From Devosia sp. Root436 (GTDB lineage: Bacteria > Pseudomonadota > Alphaproteobacteria > Rhizobiales > Devosiaceae): a stretch of DNA of 64,000 nucleotides. Each line of letters begins with the position of its first letter. The first letter of the stretch is position 1. A program made the position numbers and the translations under genes. This document shows, in pieces, positions 7,409 through 15,202 of the stretch. The notes under the pieces were generated by a model. It had not been told where the DNA came from, ran no database searches, and was given only the letters and a program-made list of their open reading frames with translations. The DNA is taken from positions 216,135-280,134 of the forward strand of contig NZ_LMEM01000010.1 in assembly GCF_001426345.1 (NCBI RefSeq). Reading direction: 5' to 3'.

Positions 7409-8932
7409 CTACGCCGCCCCGAAATTGAGCCGATAGCTCAGCGCCTCGGCGATATGAGGGCGGCCGACACGCTCGACCCCCGCCAGGTCGGCCAGGGTAC
7501 GAGCTACCTTGAGCACGCGGTGATAGGCCCGCGCCGAGAGATTGAAGCGCTCGGCCGCCTGCAGCAGCAGCGCCTGGCTTTCCTTGTCGGGATTGACCAC
7601 GGCTTCGATCAGCGCCGAACCCGCGGCGGCATTGGTGAAGATTTCAGGCGCGCCATGCTCGGCAAAGCGCTGCCGTTGCCGCTCGCGGGCTTGCGCGACG
7701 CGCTCGGCCACCACGGCTGAGCTTTCGGCCGCTGCGGCGGGCGCGATCATGTCGGCCGCGGTCACGGCTGGCACGTCGATGCGGATATCGATGCGGTCGA
7801 GGAAGGGGCCGGAGACGCGGCCTTGATAATCGTCGGCACAGGCCTTGCCGCGGCGGCAGGTATGGCCGGGAGTACCGGCCAGGCCGCATTTGCATGGGTT
7901 CATCGCGGCGATCAGCTGCACGCGGCTCGGATAGCTGACGCGGGCATTGGCACGGGCGATGACGGTTTCACCTGATTCCAATGGTTGTCGCAGGCTGTCG
8001 AGCACGCTGGGGGCAAATTCGGGCAATTCGTCGAGGAACAGCACGCCGTTATGGGCGAGGCTCACCTCGCCGGGCCGCACCCGCAAGCCGCCGCCGACCA
8101 GAGCCGCCATCGAGGCCGAATGGTGCGGCGCGCGAAACGGGCGCCGATCGGACAGCGCTCCACCGGCCAACTCGCCGGCGATGGACTGGATCATCGAGAT
8201 ATCGAGCAGCTCGCGCGGATCGAGCGGCGGCAGGATGGAGGGCAGCCGGGCTGCCAGCATGGATTTGCCCGCCCCGGGTGGCCCCACCATCAGCATATTG
8301 TGGCCACCGGCGGCCGCCACTTCCAGCGCGCGCCGCGCCACCTGCTGCCCGCGCACGTCCCTGAGATCGGGCAACGCGCCTTGCGGCAGGTATTTGCGGG
8401 GAACCGGACGCGCCGCCAGCTGATGGCCGGTCAGGTGATTGGCCAGCGCCAGCAGGCTCTCGGCCGCGACGATATCGAGGTTCTCGCCGGCCCAGGCAGC
8501 TTCGGCGCCCGAGGGTGCCGCGCAGATGAGACCCAGATCGCGGCCCTGCGCCGCGATGGCGGCCGGCAGGATGCCGCCGACATGGGCCAGCCGCCCGTCG
8601 AGCCCCAGTTCGCCCAGCGCCAGATAGCCATCGAGCGCATCCTGGGGAATGGCGCCGATGGCGGCCATGAGGCCGAGCGCGATGGGCAGGTCATAGTGGC
8701 TGCCTTCCTTGGGCAGGTCGGCCGGCGCCAGATTGATGGTGATGCGTTTGGGCGGCAGACCGAGCCCGGAAGCGACAAGCGCGGCGCGAACCCGCTCCCC
8801 CGATTCCTTGACCGCCTTGTCGGGCAGGCCGACCAGGATGAATTGCGGAAAGCCCGGCGCGATCTGCACCTGCACATCGACCGGCACTGCCTCGATGCCT
8901 TGAAACGCCACTGTCGCTACGCGGGTGACCAT
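7409..8932 (-). CDS. comM: YifB/ComM-type Mg-chelatase-like AAA ATPase
   Basis: A 507-residue protein with an N-terminal Lon-like S5 fold region (GLPDKAVKESGERV, about 35-48), then an AAA core with Walker A GPPGAGKS at 217-224 and Walker B VLFLDELPEF, and a C-terminal helical region (VLKVARTLADL). ComM is a hexameric helicase that extends branch migration during natural transformation in Vibrio and Haemophilus; a role in DNA uptake or recombination here is inferred by homology. The ATG at 8932 was chosen because the family starts MVTRV...FQGIEA; the longer frame is a read-back into the intergenic region. Confidence 0.92.
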   Translation of the reverse strand: MVTRVATVAFQGIEAVPVDVQVQIAPGFPQFILVGLPDKAVKESGERVRAALVASGLGLPPKRITINLAPADLPKEGSHYDLPIALGLMAAIGAIPQDALDGYLALGELGLDGRLAHVGGILPAAIAAQGRDLGLICAAPSGAEAAWAGENLDIVAAESLLALANHLTGHQLAARPVPRKYLPQGALPDLRDVRGQQVARRALEVAAAGGHNMLMVGPPGAGKSMLAARLPSILPPLDPRELLDISMIQSIAGELAGGALSDRRPFRAPHHSASMAALVGGGLRVRPGEVSLAHNGVLFLDELPEFAPSVLDSLRQPLESGETVIARANARVSYPSRVQLIAAMNPCKCGLAGTPGHTCRRGKACADDYQGRVSGPFLDRIDIRIDVPAVTAADMIAPAAAAESSAVVAERVAQARERQRQRFAEHGAPEIFTNAAAGSALIEAVVNPDKESQALLLQAAERFNLSARAYHRVLKVARTLADLAGVERVGRPHIAEALSYRLNFGAA

Positions 8933-9045
8933 TGCCCAATGCCCCCAAGCCCCACGGCAATCTAGCAAAGCAAACGGCGCCAAACAAGAACGTAAAGCGA
9001 ACGGAATATGGCCTGTTAACCACGCTGCTTGCCACATGGGTAAAC

Positions 9046-9062
9046 CTAATCCGGCGTTAACC
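9046..9062. promoter_or_regulatory. CtrA-like box upstream of the GH25 lipoprotein
   Basis: CTAA-N7-TTAACC, one mismatch from the CtrA consensus TTAA-N7-TTAA(C). It lies 52 bases before the GH25 start codon. CtrA would be the cell-cycle regulator conserved in alphaproteobacteria; binding is not shown. Confidence 0.4.
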
Positions 9063-9113
9063 GACCCATGTTGAATCAAAGGCTCAGTTTCGTATTGCGT
9101 AGAGTTCTGCCCA

Positions 9114-9953
9114 ATGAATGCCAGAAGGCCTTTCCCCTCGTTTGCCGCGATCGCGAAAGGCGCCCTGTCGGCGCTGCTGGCCGCTATGCTGGTGGCCTGT
9201 TCGTCGGGCGGCGGGCTCTATGGCCCGATCCAGGGCGACAACCGGCCCCATTCGGGCGTCGACCGGGCGCGCACCATGCCGATCCAGGGGATCGACGTGG
9301 CGCGCTACCAGGAAAACATCGATTTTCGCACCGCCTTCCAGAGCGGCATGCATTTCGTGTTCATGAAGGCGACCGAGGGCAAGGACTATCTCGACCCCAA
9401 TTTCCGCACTAACTGGGTGCGGGCCCGCGAAGCCGGCATGCCGCGCGGCGCCTATCATTTCATGACCTGGTGCTCGCTGGCCTCCGAACAGGCCGCCTGG
9501 TTCGTCGCCAACGTACCCAATGATTTCGACGCGCTGCCGCCGGTGCTCGATCTCGAATGGAACAAACATTCGAGCTGCACCAACAAGCCGAGCCGCGCCG
9601 ACGCGCTGGAAAAGATCCGCGTCATGCTCGAGGCGATGGAGCGCCATACCGGCAAGCTGCCGATCATCTATACCGACATGACCTTCCACCGCGACGTGCT
9701 GGAGGGCGAGTATTTCCCCAATGCCTTCTGGCTGCGCTCCACCGCCGCCGAGCCGCATGAGCGCTATGGCAACCGCGTCTGGACCTTCTGGCAGTGGACG
9801 CAGACCGGTGTCGTCCGCGGCGTGCGCGGCGAGGTCGATCGCAATGCCTTCTTCGGTAACCAGAACGACTGGATAACCTTCCTGCTGACCGGTTGCGATC
9901 CCCGCGCCATCGCCTCGCTGGGGCCGGGCGGACGTTGCCAATCGGCCAAGTAA
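9114..9953 (+). CDS. Glycoside hydrolase family 25 (lysozyme-like) lipoprotein
   Basis: A 279-residue exported protein. The N-terminus has a basic and hydrophobic signal ending in the lipobox LVAC, with Cys29 as lipidation site. The GH25 muramidase features follow: GIDVARYQ (first catalytic-site Asp), FMKATEGKDY, GAYHF and VLDLEWN (the D-x-E pair). It would cleave the N-acetylmuramic acid bond of peptidoglycan in the periplasm. A CtrA-like box upstream hints at cell-cycle timing. The GWG pattern near the C-terminus reads FWQWTQTG. Confidence 0.92.
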   Translation: MNARRPFPSFAAIAKGALSALLAAMLVACSSGGGLYGPIQGDNRPHSGVDRARTMPIQGIDVARYQENIDFRTAFQSGMHFVFMKATEGKDYLDPNFRTNWVRAREAGMPRGAYHFMTWCSLASEQAAWFVANVPNDFDALPPVLDLEWNKHSSCTNKPSRADALEKIRVMLEAMERHTGKLPIIYTDMTFHRDVLEGEYFPNAFWLRSTAAEPHERYGNRVWTFWQWTQTGVVRGVRGEVDRNAFFGNQNDWITFLLTGCDPRAIASLGPGGRCQSAK

Positions 9954-10039
9954 TCCGGGGACTTGCCACCGAATCGGCGCGGGTCTAGCCTTTGTCCATT
10001 ATTGATCCGGGCCATGGGCCCGCAGCGAGGAGAACGGGC

Positions 10040-10162
10040 ATGGCCAAGGGTCAGATGCGCAGCAACAAGGAAGCCAAGAAGCCGAAAAAGGACAAGGTGG
10101 CGGCAGCCAAGCCGGTAACCGGCCTCGGCGCGGGCAGCACTGGCAACACCGCCAAGAAGTAG
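10040..10162 (+). CDS. Small lysine-rich protein
   Basis: A 40-residue ORF starting MAKGQMRSNKEAKKPKKDK and ending in NTAKK. It has a clear ribosome site (GCGAGGAGAACGGGC before ATG) and a strong hairpin terminator 22 bases after the stop, so it looks like a real single-gene unit. About 12 of 40 residues are Lys or Arg and the rest is low in complexity, suggesting a disordered nucleic-acid-associated peptide. I believe similar short proteins are widespread in Hyphomicrobiales, but no function is known to me. Confidence 0.7.
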   Translation: MAKGQMRSNKEAKKPKKDKVAAAKPVTGLGAGSTGNTAKK

Positions 10163-10184
10163 GCTCGAATTTTCGAAATGAACG

Positions 10185-10216
10185 AAGCGGCCGGCACGTG
10201 CTGGCCGCTTTGCTTT
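10185..10216 (+). terminator. Rho-independent terminator after the 40-residue gene
   Basis: AAGCGGCC...GGCCGCTT forms a near-perfect palindrome with an inner GCACGTGC, followed by TGCTTTT. Placement is right after the small Lys-rich gene. Confidence 0.75.
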
Positions 10217-10221
10217 TGCCC

Positions 10222-10338
10222 TCAGGTGGCGGCGGCCTCGAGCGGCAGCAATATGTCGGACCGCGCGACGGTGGTCTGGGCCGAGCTTGCAGCCAGCATG
10301 GCCAGGATCATCAGGGCGATAGCGGCAGCGACGCGCAT
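10222..10338 (-). CDS. Possible short exported peptide
   Basis: A 38-residue ORF starting MRVAAAIALMILAMLAASSAQ: one basic residue, a 14-residue hydrophobic stretch and an ASSAQ end that reads like a signal-peptidase site, leaving a mature part of only about 17 residues. GAGG lies 9 bases before the ATG. A perfect CtrA-like box (10409-10424) sits about 70 bases upstream, which supports expression. It could also be a chance ORF or a single-span membrane peptide. I do not recognise it. Confidence 0.4.
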   Translation of the reverse strand: MRVAAAIALMILAMLAASSAQTTVARSDILLPLEAAAT

Positions 10339-10408
10339 GGGTCCAGTCCTCGACAGAGGTCTCCAGCACAGCAGATGCGCCGCCCGGCCTTCATGGTCAA
10401 CCATCGCG

Positions 10409-10424
10409 TTAAGACTTGATTAAC
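10409..10424. promoter_or_regulatory. CtrA-like box, perfect consensus
   Basis: TTAA-N7-TTAAC (TTAA at 10409-10412 and 10420-10423). It lies upstream of the short exported ORF on the minus strand and just past the 3' end of marC. Confidence 0.45.
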
Positions 10425-10429
10425 ATGGC

Positions 10430-10456
10430 AATTTTGCGAAATTCCGACGCAAAATT
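10430..10456. terminator. Hairpin downstream of marC
   Basis: AATTTTGCG and CGCAAAATT pair over a 9-base loop directly after the marC stop codon. There is no clean T-tract in the minus direction, so efficiency as a terminator is uncertain. Confidence 0.4.
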
Positions 10457-11095
10457 TCAGGCTGCGCCACCCAGCAGGCAGCTGGCCTTGACCCCGTCGA
10501 AAACGAACTGCACGGCGAGCGCCGCCAGCAGGATGCCGACGACGCGCGACACCACGGCAAGCCCGGTAACGCCGAGCAGCCGCTGGATGGGAATGGCCAC
10601 CAGCAGGGTCAGCCAGGCCAGGAACAGGATCACCACCACGGCGACCAGCACGGCCCAGAATTCAAGATCGGTCTTGGTGCCTGTCGTCAGCAGGATGACG
10701 GCGCTGATGGCGCCGGGACCGGCCAACAGGGGCATGGCCAGCGGAAAGACGGCGATATCGTCGCGCGAACGGGCCTCCACCTCTTCCTCGTCGGTCGTGC
10801 CGGTGCCGCCCGAATGGCGGGCGAAGACCATGTCGATGGCGATGAGGAACAGGAGCAGGCCGCCGGCCGTGCGCAAAGCCGGGATGGTAATGCCGAAGAC
10901 TTCGAGGATCGGATTGCCCAGCACGCCGAACAGCAGGAGAATCACCCCGGCGATGATGACCCCGCGCGTAGCGAAGGCGAAGCGTTCCCGCGACGTATTG
11001 TGCTTGGTCAGTGCCGCAAAGATGAAAGCGATATCGGCCACGCCCACCGTGGCGAACAGGGTCGCGAAAGCGACGAAGAATGTGGTGGTGGGCAT
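10457..11095 (-). CDS. MarC family integral membrane protein
   Basis: A 212-residue protein with six hydrophobic segments and the MarC pattern: an N-terminal segment (FFVAFATLFATVGVAD), GNPILEVFGITIPALRTAGGLLLF, and the central PLAMPLLAGPGAISAVIL. MarC was once linked to multiple antibiotic resistance in E. coli, but that was not upheld; its transport role remains unknown. A loop of about 20 acidic residues (TGTTDEEEVEARSRDD) separates the two halves. It is monocistronic, 65 bases from the next minus-strand gene's stop. Confidence 0.88.
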   Translation of the reverse strand: MPTTTFFVAFATLFATVGVADIAFIFAALTKHNTSRERFAFATRGVIIAGVILLLFGVLGNPILEVFGITIPALRTAGGLLLFLIAIDMVFARHSGGTGTTDEEEVEARSRDDIAVFPLAMPLLAGPGAISAVILLTTGTKTDLEFWAVLVAVVVILFLAWLTLLVAIPIQRLLGVTGLAVVSRVVGILLAALAVQFVFDGVKASCLLGGAA

Positions 11096-11160
11096 GGCGC
11101 TGGTCCCCTCAAGACAGAAATAGACCTAGCGGTTTCACCGGGCTTTGCCCACCCCCGGCA

Positions 11161-11541
11161 TCAGAGCATCCGTGCTCCGGCAGCCAGGCCGGCCAGCAGC
11201 AGCAGGGCCAGCGCATCGGCCCAGCCGCGCGAGCGGGTGAGCCAGGCGGAACGCGGCTTGCTGGTGGGCAGGAAGCGCAGCAGCCAGAGTGCGCCATAGA
11301 GTACCCAGACAGCGAAGAAGGCGACCATGAGCAGGTCGGCCCAGCCGGAGCGGTTGAAGCCGACCATGATGCGGGTCACCCCGGCGCCGGCCAGGATGGA
11401 GAGCAGGTAGGCACCCAGCACGATGCCGGACTTTTGCCAATAGGCGGCTGTCAGCCGTGGATCGACCGGCAGGTTCCTCCGCCAGCGGCGAAACAGGAAC
11501 CAGCCGACACCAGCCAGAATCGCGGCAGCCAATGCCCACAT
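11161..11541 (-). CDS. Small four-helix membrane protein downstream of gshB
   Basis: A 126-residue protein with four predicted membrane segments (WALAAAILAGVGWFLF; GIVLGAYLLSILAGAG; LLMVAFFAVWVLYGALWLL; ALALLLLAGLAAGA) and short basic loops. The start ATG overlaps the gshB stop as ATGA, so it is translated with gshB. I do not recognise a named family. Co-translation with glutathione synthetase does not prove a shared role. Confidence 0.75.
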   Translation of the reverse strand: MWALAAAILAGVGWFLFRRWRRNLPVDPRLTAAYWQKSGIVLGAYLLSILAGAGVTRIMVGFNRSGWADLLMVAFFAVWVLYGALWLLRFLPTSKPRSAWLTRSRGWADALALLLLAGLAAGARML

Positions 11542-12491
11542 CAGGCGCGGCGCTTTTCGATGGCGTCCCAGATCATCACAGCAATATCGGGCCCGCCGAA
11601 GCGCTTGATCTCGCGGATGCCGGTGGGGGAGGTGACGTTGATCTCGGTGAGATAGTCGCCGATGACGTCGATGCCGACGAAGATCATGCCTCGCTGCTTG
11701 AGCGCCGGGGCGATGGCGGCGCAAATCTCGCGCTCACGCGCGGTAAGTTCGCTGAGTTCCGGACGGCCGCCGACATGCATGTTGCTGCGCGCCTCGCCAT
11801 CGGCTGGGATGCGGTTGAGGCCGGCCACCGGCTCGCCGTCGATGATGATGATGCGCTTGTCACCCTTCCTGACATCCGGCAGATATTTCTGGATCATGAA
11901 GGGTTCGCGGTAATTGCTCTCGAACAGTTCGAGCAGGCTCGCCAGGTTATGGTCGCCCTCCTGGATGAAGAATACACCGGCCCCGCCATTGCCGTAGAGC
12001 GGCTTGACGATGATATTGCCATGCTCCCTGCGGAAGTCGTGGATCATCGCCCGGTCGCGCGTCACCAGGGTCGGCGGCATGAGTTCGGGGAAATCGGTGA
12101 CGAGGATTTTTTCCGGCGCATTGCGTACGGCGGCCGGCGGATTGACCACCAGCGTCTTCGGATGCAGCCGCTCGAGCAGGTGGGTGAGCGTTATATAATT
12201 CATGTCGAAGGGCGGATCCTGGCGCATATGGATCACGTCCTGGGTCGAGAGATCGACCCGGCCTTCCTGACCGAGGGTAAAATGTTCGCCCTTGGGTTTG
12301 TCGAAAACCATGATCGGGGCGGCCAGCGCCGAGACCACATTGCCGCGCAAAGCCAGCGTATCAGGCGTGTAATGCAGCAGTTCGTGGCCGCGGGCCTGGG
12401 CTTCCAGCATCATGGCGAAGGTGGAATCGCCGCGCGGATTGATCGTGGCGACATGGTCCATCTGGACCGCGACTTTGAGTTTTTTTGCCAT
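11541..12491 (-). CDS. gshB: Glutathione synthetase
   Basis: A 316-residue ATP-grasp ligase that joins gamma-glutamylcysteine and glycine. It starts [36 protein letters not shown] (the MD.. and I.P..DST features of GshB), has the glycine-rich loop [13 protein letters not shown], and ends with [12 protein letters not shown], which carries the conserved N...P.G metal and substrate contacts. Length equals that of E. coli GshB (315). No gshA is in the window. It is followed by a coupled membrane protein and preceded by a repeat that separates it from yraN. Confidence 0.96.
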   Translation of the reverse strand: MAKKLKVAVQMDHVATINPRGDSTFAMMLEAQARGHELLHYTPDTLALRGNVVSALAAPIMVFDKPKGEHFTLGQEGRVDLSTQDVIHMRQDPPFDMNYITLTHLLERLHPKTLVVNPPAAVRNAPEKILVTDFPELMPPTLVTRDRAMIHDFRREHGNIIVKPLYGNGGAGVFFIQEGDHNLASLLELFESNYREPFMIQKYLPDVRKGDKRIIIIDGEPVAGLNRIPADGEARSNMHVGGRPELSELTAREREICAAIAPALKQRGMIFVGIDVIGDYLTEINVTSPTGIREIKRFGGPDIAVMIWDAIEKRRA

Positions 12492-12523
12492 TTGACCTTC
12501 TCGACCGGCCCGATATCTCAGTA

Positions 12524-12608
12524 GACCTCATCCTGAGCCTGTCGAAGGGCGAGGTCGTGGCGAGATCGGCATGCCCGACCTCGTGGTTCGACAGGCTCAC
12601 CGTGAGGT
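12524..12608. repeat. Palindromic intergenic repeat, family B copy 1
   Basis: Arms of the type GACCTCATCCTGAGCCTGTCGAA and TTCGACAGGCTCACCGTGAGGTC are inverted around a GCGAGGTCGTGGCGAG...CCCGACCTCGTGG core. It fills the gap between gshB and yraN. Related copies lie at about 20091, 31569 and 56611. Confidence 0.75.
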
Positions 12609-12614
12609 CACGGA

Positions 12615-13001
12615 TCAGCTGGCGTCGAAGGCGTTGATGACATGGCGCGGCCATCGGCCGGGTGCAAGGAAAATTACGTCGAAGCGCAGGTTGGTTTGCG
12701 CCTTGCCGGGGTGGCGGGCCAGCCAGTATTGCGCGGCACGGGTGATGCGGGAACGATTGACCGCCTGCAACGCCTCGGCTTCGACAGCGGCTTTGCTGCG
12801 CGCCTTGACCTCGACAAAGACCGTGGTGCCGAAGCGGGTGGCGATGAGGTCGATCTCTCCGACGGGGGTTTTGCAGCGGCGCTCGACCACGCGGTAGAGC
12901 TTCAATCGCAGGAACCAGGCCGCCAGCGTCTCGCCGCGATGGCCGCCCAGGTAAGCCGCTATGCGGGCTCTACTTTTCGGCTTTGATGGCGAGGGCGGCA
13001 T
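12615..13001 (-). CDS. yraN: YraN family (UPF0102) nuclease-like protein
   Basis: A 128-residue protein with the endonuclease-like core of UPF0102: GHRGETLAAWFLRLK, then TPVGEIDLIATR and VFVEVKAR, which supply the E, D and E-x-K residues of the PD-(D/E)xK fold. The ATG at 13001 has a good ribosome site (AAGGAAG, 7 bases away) and overlaps the rsmI 3' end by 32 bases, as often seen for the rsmI-yraN pair. The biological role is not established; a Holliday-junction or recombination link is only suggested by fold. Confidence 0.88.
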   Translation of the reverse strand: MPPSPSKPKSRARIAAYLGGHRGETLAAWFLRLKLYRVVERRCKTPVGEIDLIATRFGTTVFVEVKARSKAAVEAEALQAVNRSRITRAAQYWLARHPGKAQTNLRFDVIFLAPGRWPRHVINAFDAS

Positions 13002-13857
13002 CGTAGACTTCCTTGCGCTTGAGGCCGTATCTCTTTGCCACCTCGTCGACTGCGGCCCGCAGGGGCTGCCCACCCATCTCGGATAGCAGCGCCGCCTGCC
13101 AGTCGGCTGCATCAGGCGCGGCGGCTTCGGCGGCACCTGCCACGACAATGACGGCTTCGCCCTTGGTTTCAGCCCCAGCAAATTCGGCGGCGAGGTCGGG
13201 CAGGGGGCCGCGATGGACGCGCTCGAAGCGCTTGGTCAGCTCCAGGGCTACGGCGGCCGCGCGAGGGCCCCAGAGTTCAGCCATGGCAGCCAGTGTGTCA
13301 TCGAGGCGTCGGGGCGATTCGTAGAAGACCATGGTTTCACGTGAATCGCTCAGCGCTTTCAACGCATTGGCGCGGGCACCAGCCTTGGATGGCAGAAAGC
13401 CGTGAAAGGCGAAGGCGTCGGTGGGCAGGCCCGCGACGACCAAGGCCGAGAGCAAAGCCGAGGCTCCGGGAATGGGGAAGACCGGCTGGTTGGCTTCGGC
13501 CAAAGCGCGAATCAGGGGGAAGCCGGGGTCGGAGAGCAGGGGGGTGCCGGCATCGGAGATGAGAGCGATGGCCTGGCCGGCGGCGACGCGGGCGACGATG
13601 TCATCGGCCTTGGCGCGCTCATTGTGTTCATGCAGCGCCACGCGGCGGGCCCTGATGCCGTAATGATCGAGCAGCCGGGCCGACATTCTTGTGTCTTCAC
13701 AAAGGATTACCGAGGCGGCGGCCAGGGTTTCCAGCGCCCTTATGGTGATGTCGCGCAGGTTGCCGATGGGGGTGGCGACGACATAGAGGCCGGGCGCCAA
13801 TGGAGGAGCGGTGAAGGCGGAGCCGGCGATGAAATAGCCGGCGATGGGGTCAGTCAT
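12970..13857 (-). CDS. rsmI: 16S rRNA (cytidine(1402)-2'-O)-methyltransferase
   Basis: A 295-residue tetrapyrrole-methylase-fold enzyme that 2'-O-methylates C1402 of 16S rRNA. Visible are GLYVVATPIGNLRDIT (the SAM-site GN-L-D), ILCEDTR, ISDAGTPLLSDPG and PGASALLSAL, all RsmI signatures. Length is near the E. coli 286. It is divergent from the LpoA-like lipoprotein, the usual neighbourhood in proteobacteria (rsmI/yraN/lpoA). A parS-like sequence lies inside it and encodes Asp-Ser-Arg-Glu-Thr. Confidence 0.96.
   Translation of the reverse strand: MTDPIAGYFIAGSAFTAPPLAPGLYVVATPIGNLRDITIRALETLAAASVILCEDTRMSARLLDHYGIRARRVALHEHNERAKADDIVARVAAGQAIALISDAGTPLLSDPGFPLIRALAEANQPVFPIPGASALLSALVVAGLPTDAFAFHGFLPSKAGARANALKALSDSRETMVFYESPRRLDDTLAAMAELWGPRAAAVALELTKRFERVHRGPLPDLAAEFAGAETKGEAVIVVAGAAEAAAPDAADWQAALLSEMGGQPLRAAVDEVAKRYGLKRKEVYDAALAIKAEK
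13334..13347. other. parS-like site inside rsmI
   Basis: GTTTCACGTGAATC on the plus strand. Read in the rsmI frame on the minus strand it gives codons for Asp-Ser-Arg-Glu-Thr, the same peptide as the rsmG copies. Confidence 0.55.
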
Positions 13858-13935
13858 GCGCGTTCACGAGGGTTGAGATTTGGTTAAGCAATTGCTGCCA
13901 AGTGTTAACAGACTGCTAGCATTGAGAGGCCCGAC

Positions 13936-15153
13936 ATGCGGAATCTCGGGAAAGTCATAGCACGGGGTCTTGGCGCGGTGGGCCTCATTGCGCTCGCCGC
14001 CTGCTCGCCCATCCAGATCGGCTCGCGGGTGCTCGACTTCGGCGGCGGGGGCGGCAATGCCCAGACCATGCCCATGCAGCCGGCCATGATGCCATCAGGC
14101 CCGGCGCAGAGTTTCGGCCGCGGGCCGGTGCAGGTGGCGCTGCTGCTGCCGCTGACCGGCGATCCCGGACTGGCACAGGTGGGGCAATCGCTGGCCAATG
14201 CCAGCCGGCTGGCCATTTCCTTTGTCGAAGCCAATCCCAATATCGCGGAGAATATCACCATCAGCCTGCGCGATACCGGCAGCACAGTGGCCGGGGCCAC
14301 AGCGGCGGCGAGTGCGGCTTTGGCCGACGGGGCCAAGCTGATTCTGGGGCCGCTCACGGCGGAGGCAGTGACGGCAGTGGGCGCGGTGGCGCGATCGGGC
14401 GGGGTGCCGGTGATCGGCTTTTCCAACAATCCCACAGCCGCCGGCCCGGGCGTATACCTGCTGAGCGTGCTGCCCGACATGGAGATGAAGCGCTCGCTCA
14501 ACTGGCTCAAGACGCAGGGCCGGCGCGGCATTGCCGGCGTATTCCCGGCCACGGCCTTCGGGCAGGCCCAGCAGACCGCCTTCCGCCAGCAGGCGGCGAT
14601 TGCGGGCTTCGCGCCATCGGCGGTCTATACATTCTCCAATGTGGAAGAAGCCAGGCAGATCGTCGATCAGGCGCTGCCGCAAATCCAGAAGGGCATGATC
14701 GATACGCTGTTCCTGCCGGACCGGGCGACCGCGCCGAGCTTCGGCGTGCTGCTGGCGCAGGCAGGGATCGCGCCCGATGCCGTCCAGATCGTCGGCTCGG
14801 CCGACTGGGAGGGCGACCCCACAATTGCCACGGCCAGTCCGCTCAGCGGCGCCATCTATCCTGCGGTCGACCCGGCAGGCATGGCGGCGATAGCAGCCGA
14901 TTACCAGCGCCAGTTCGGCGGCCAGCCGCATGCCTTGGCGACCATCGCCTATACGGCGGTCATCCTGGCCAATGTGAACACGCTCTCCATGGCGACGCCG
15001 CCCTATAATCCCGTGCTGATGACGAACGCCCAGGGCTTTAACGGGCGCGACGGGGTGTTCCGGTTCCTGGGCAATGGACGGGCGGAATATGCGCTGGTGA
15101 TCAAGCGGATCATGCCAGGCGGCGCGCAGATGGTGGAGGGAGCGGGGCTTTAA
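13936..15153 (+). CDS. Penicillin-binding protein activator (LpoA/LppC-like) lipoprotein
   Basis: A 405-residue exported lipoprotein. The signal ends in the lipobox LAAC with Cys23; the rest is a periplasmic type I binding-protein fold (VALLLPLTGDPGLAQVGQSLANASRLA; SGGVPVIGFSNNPTAAGPGVY; GIAGVFPATAFGQ). This matches the C-terminal half of LpoA (LppC), which activates PBP1A in gammaproteobacteria. It lacks the N-terminal TPR half, as in other alphaproteobacterial versions, so an envelope role is likely but PBP activation is not shown. The divergent rsmI-yraN arrangement agrees. Confidence 0.85.
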   Translation: MRNLGKVIARGLGAVGLIALAACSPIQIGSRVLDFGGGGGNAQTMPMQPAMMPSGPAQSFGRGPVQVALLLPLTGDPGLAQVGQSLANASRLAISFVEANPNIAENITISLRDTGSTVAGATAAASAALADGAKLILGPLTAEAVTAVGAVARSGGVPVIGFSNNPTAAGPGVYLLSVLPDMEMKRSLNWLKTQGRRGIAGVFPATAFGQAQQTAFRQQAAIAGFAPSAVYTFSNVEEARQIVDQALPQIQKGMIDTLFLPDRATAPSFGVLLAQAGIAPDAVQIVGSADWEGDPTIATASPLSGAIYPAVDPAGMAAIAADYQRQFGGQPHALATIAYTAVILANVNTLSMATPPYNPVLMTNAQGFNGRDGVFRFLGNGRAEYALVIKRIMPGGAQMVEGAGL

Positions 15154-15202
15154 GTGTCGACCAGGGGATCGGGCCATGACTCCGGTGTGGCAATGGATAG
15201 AG

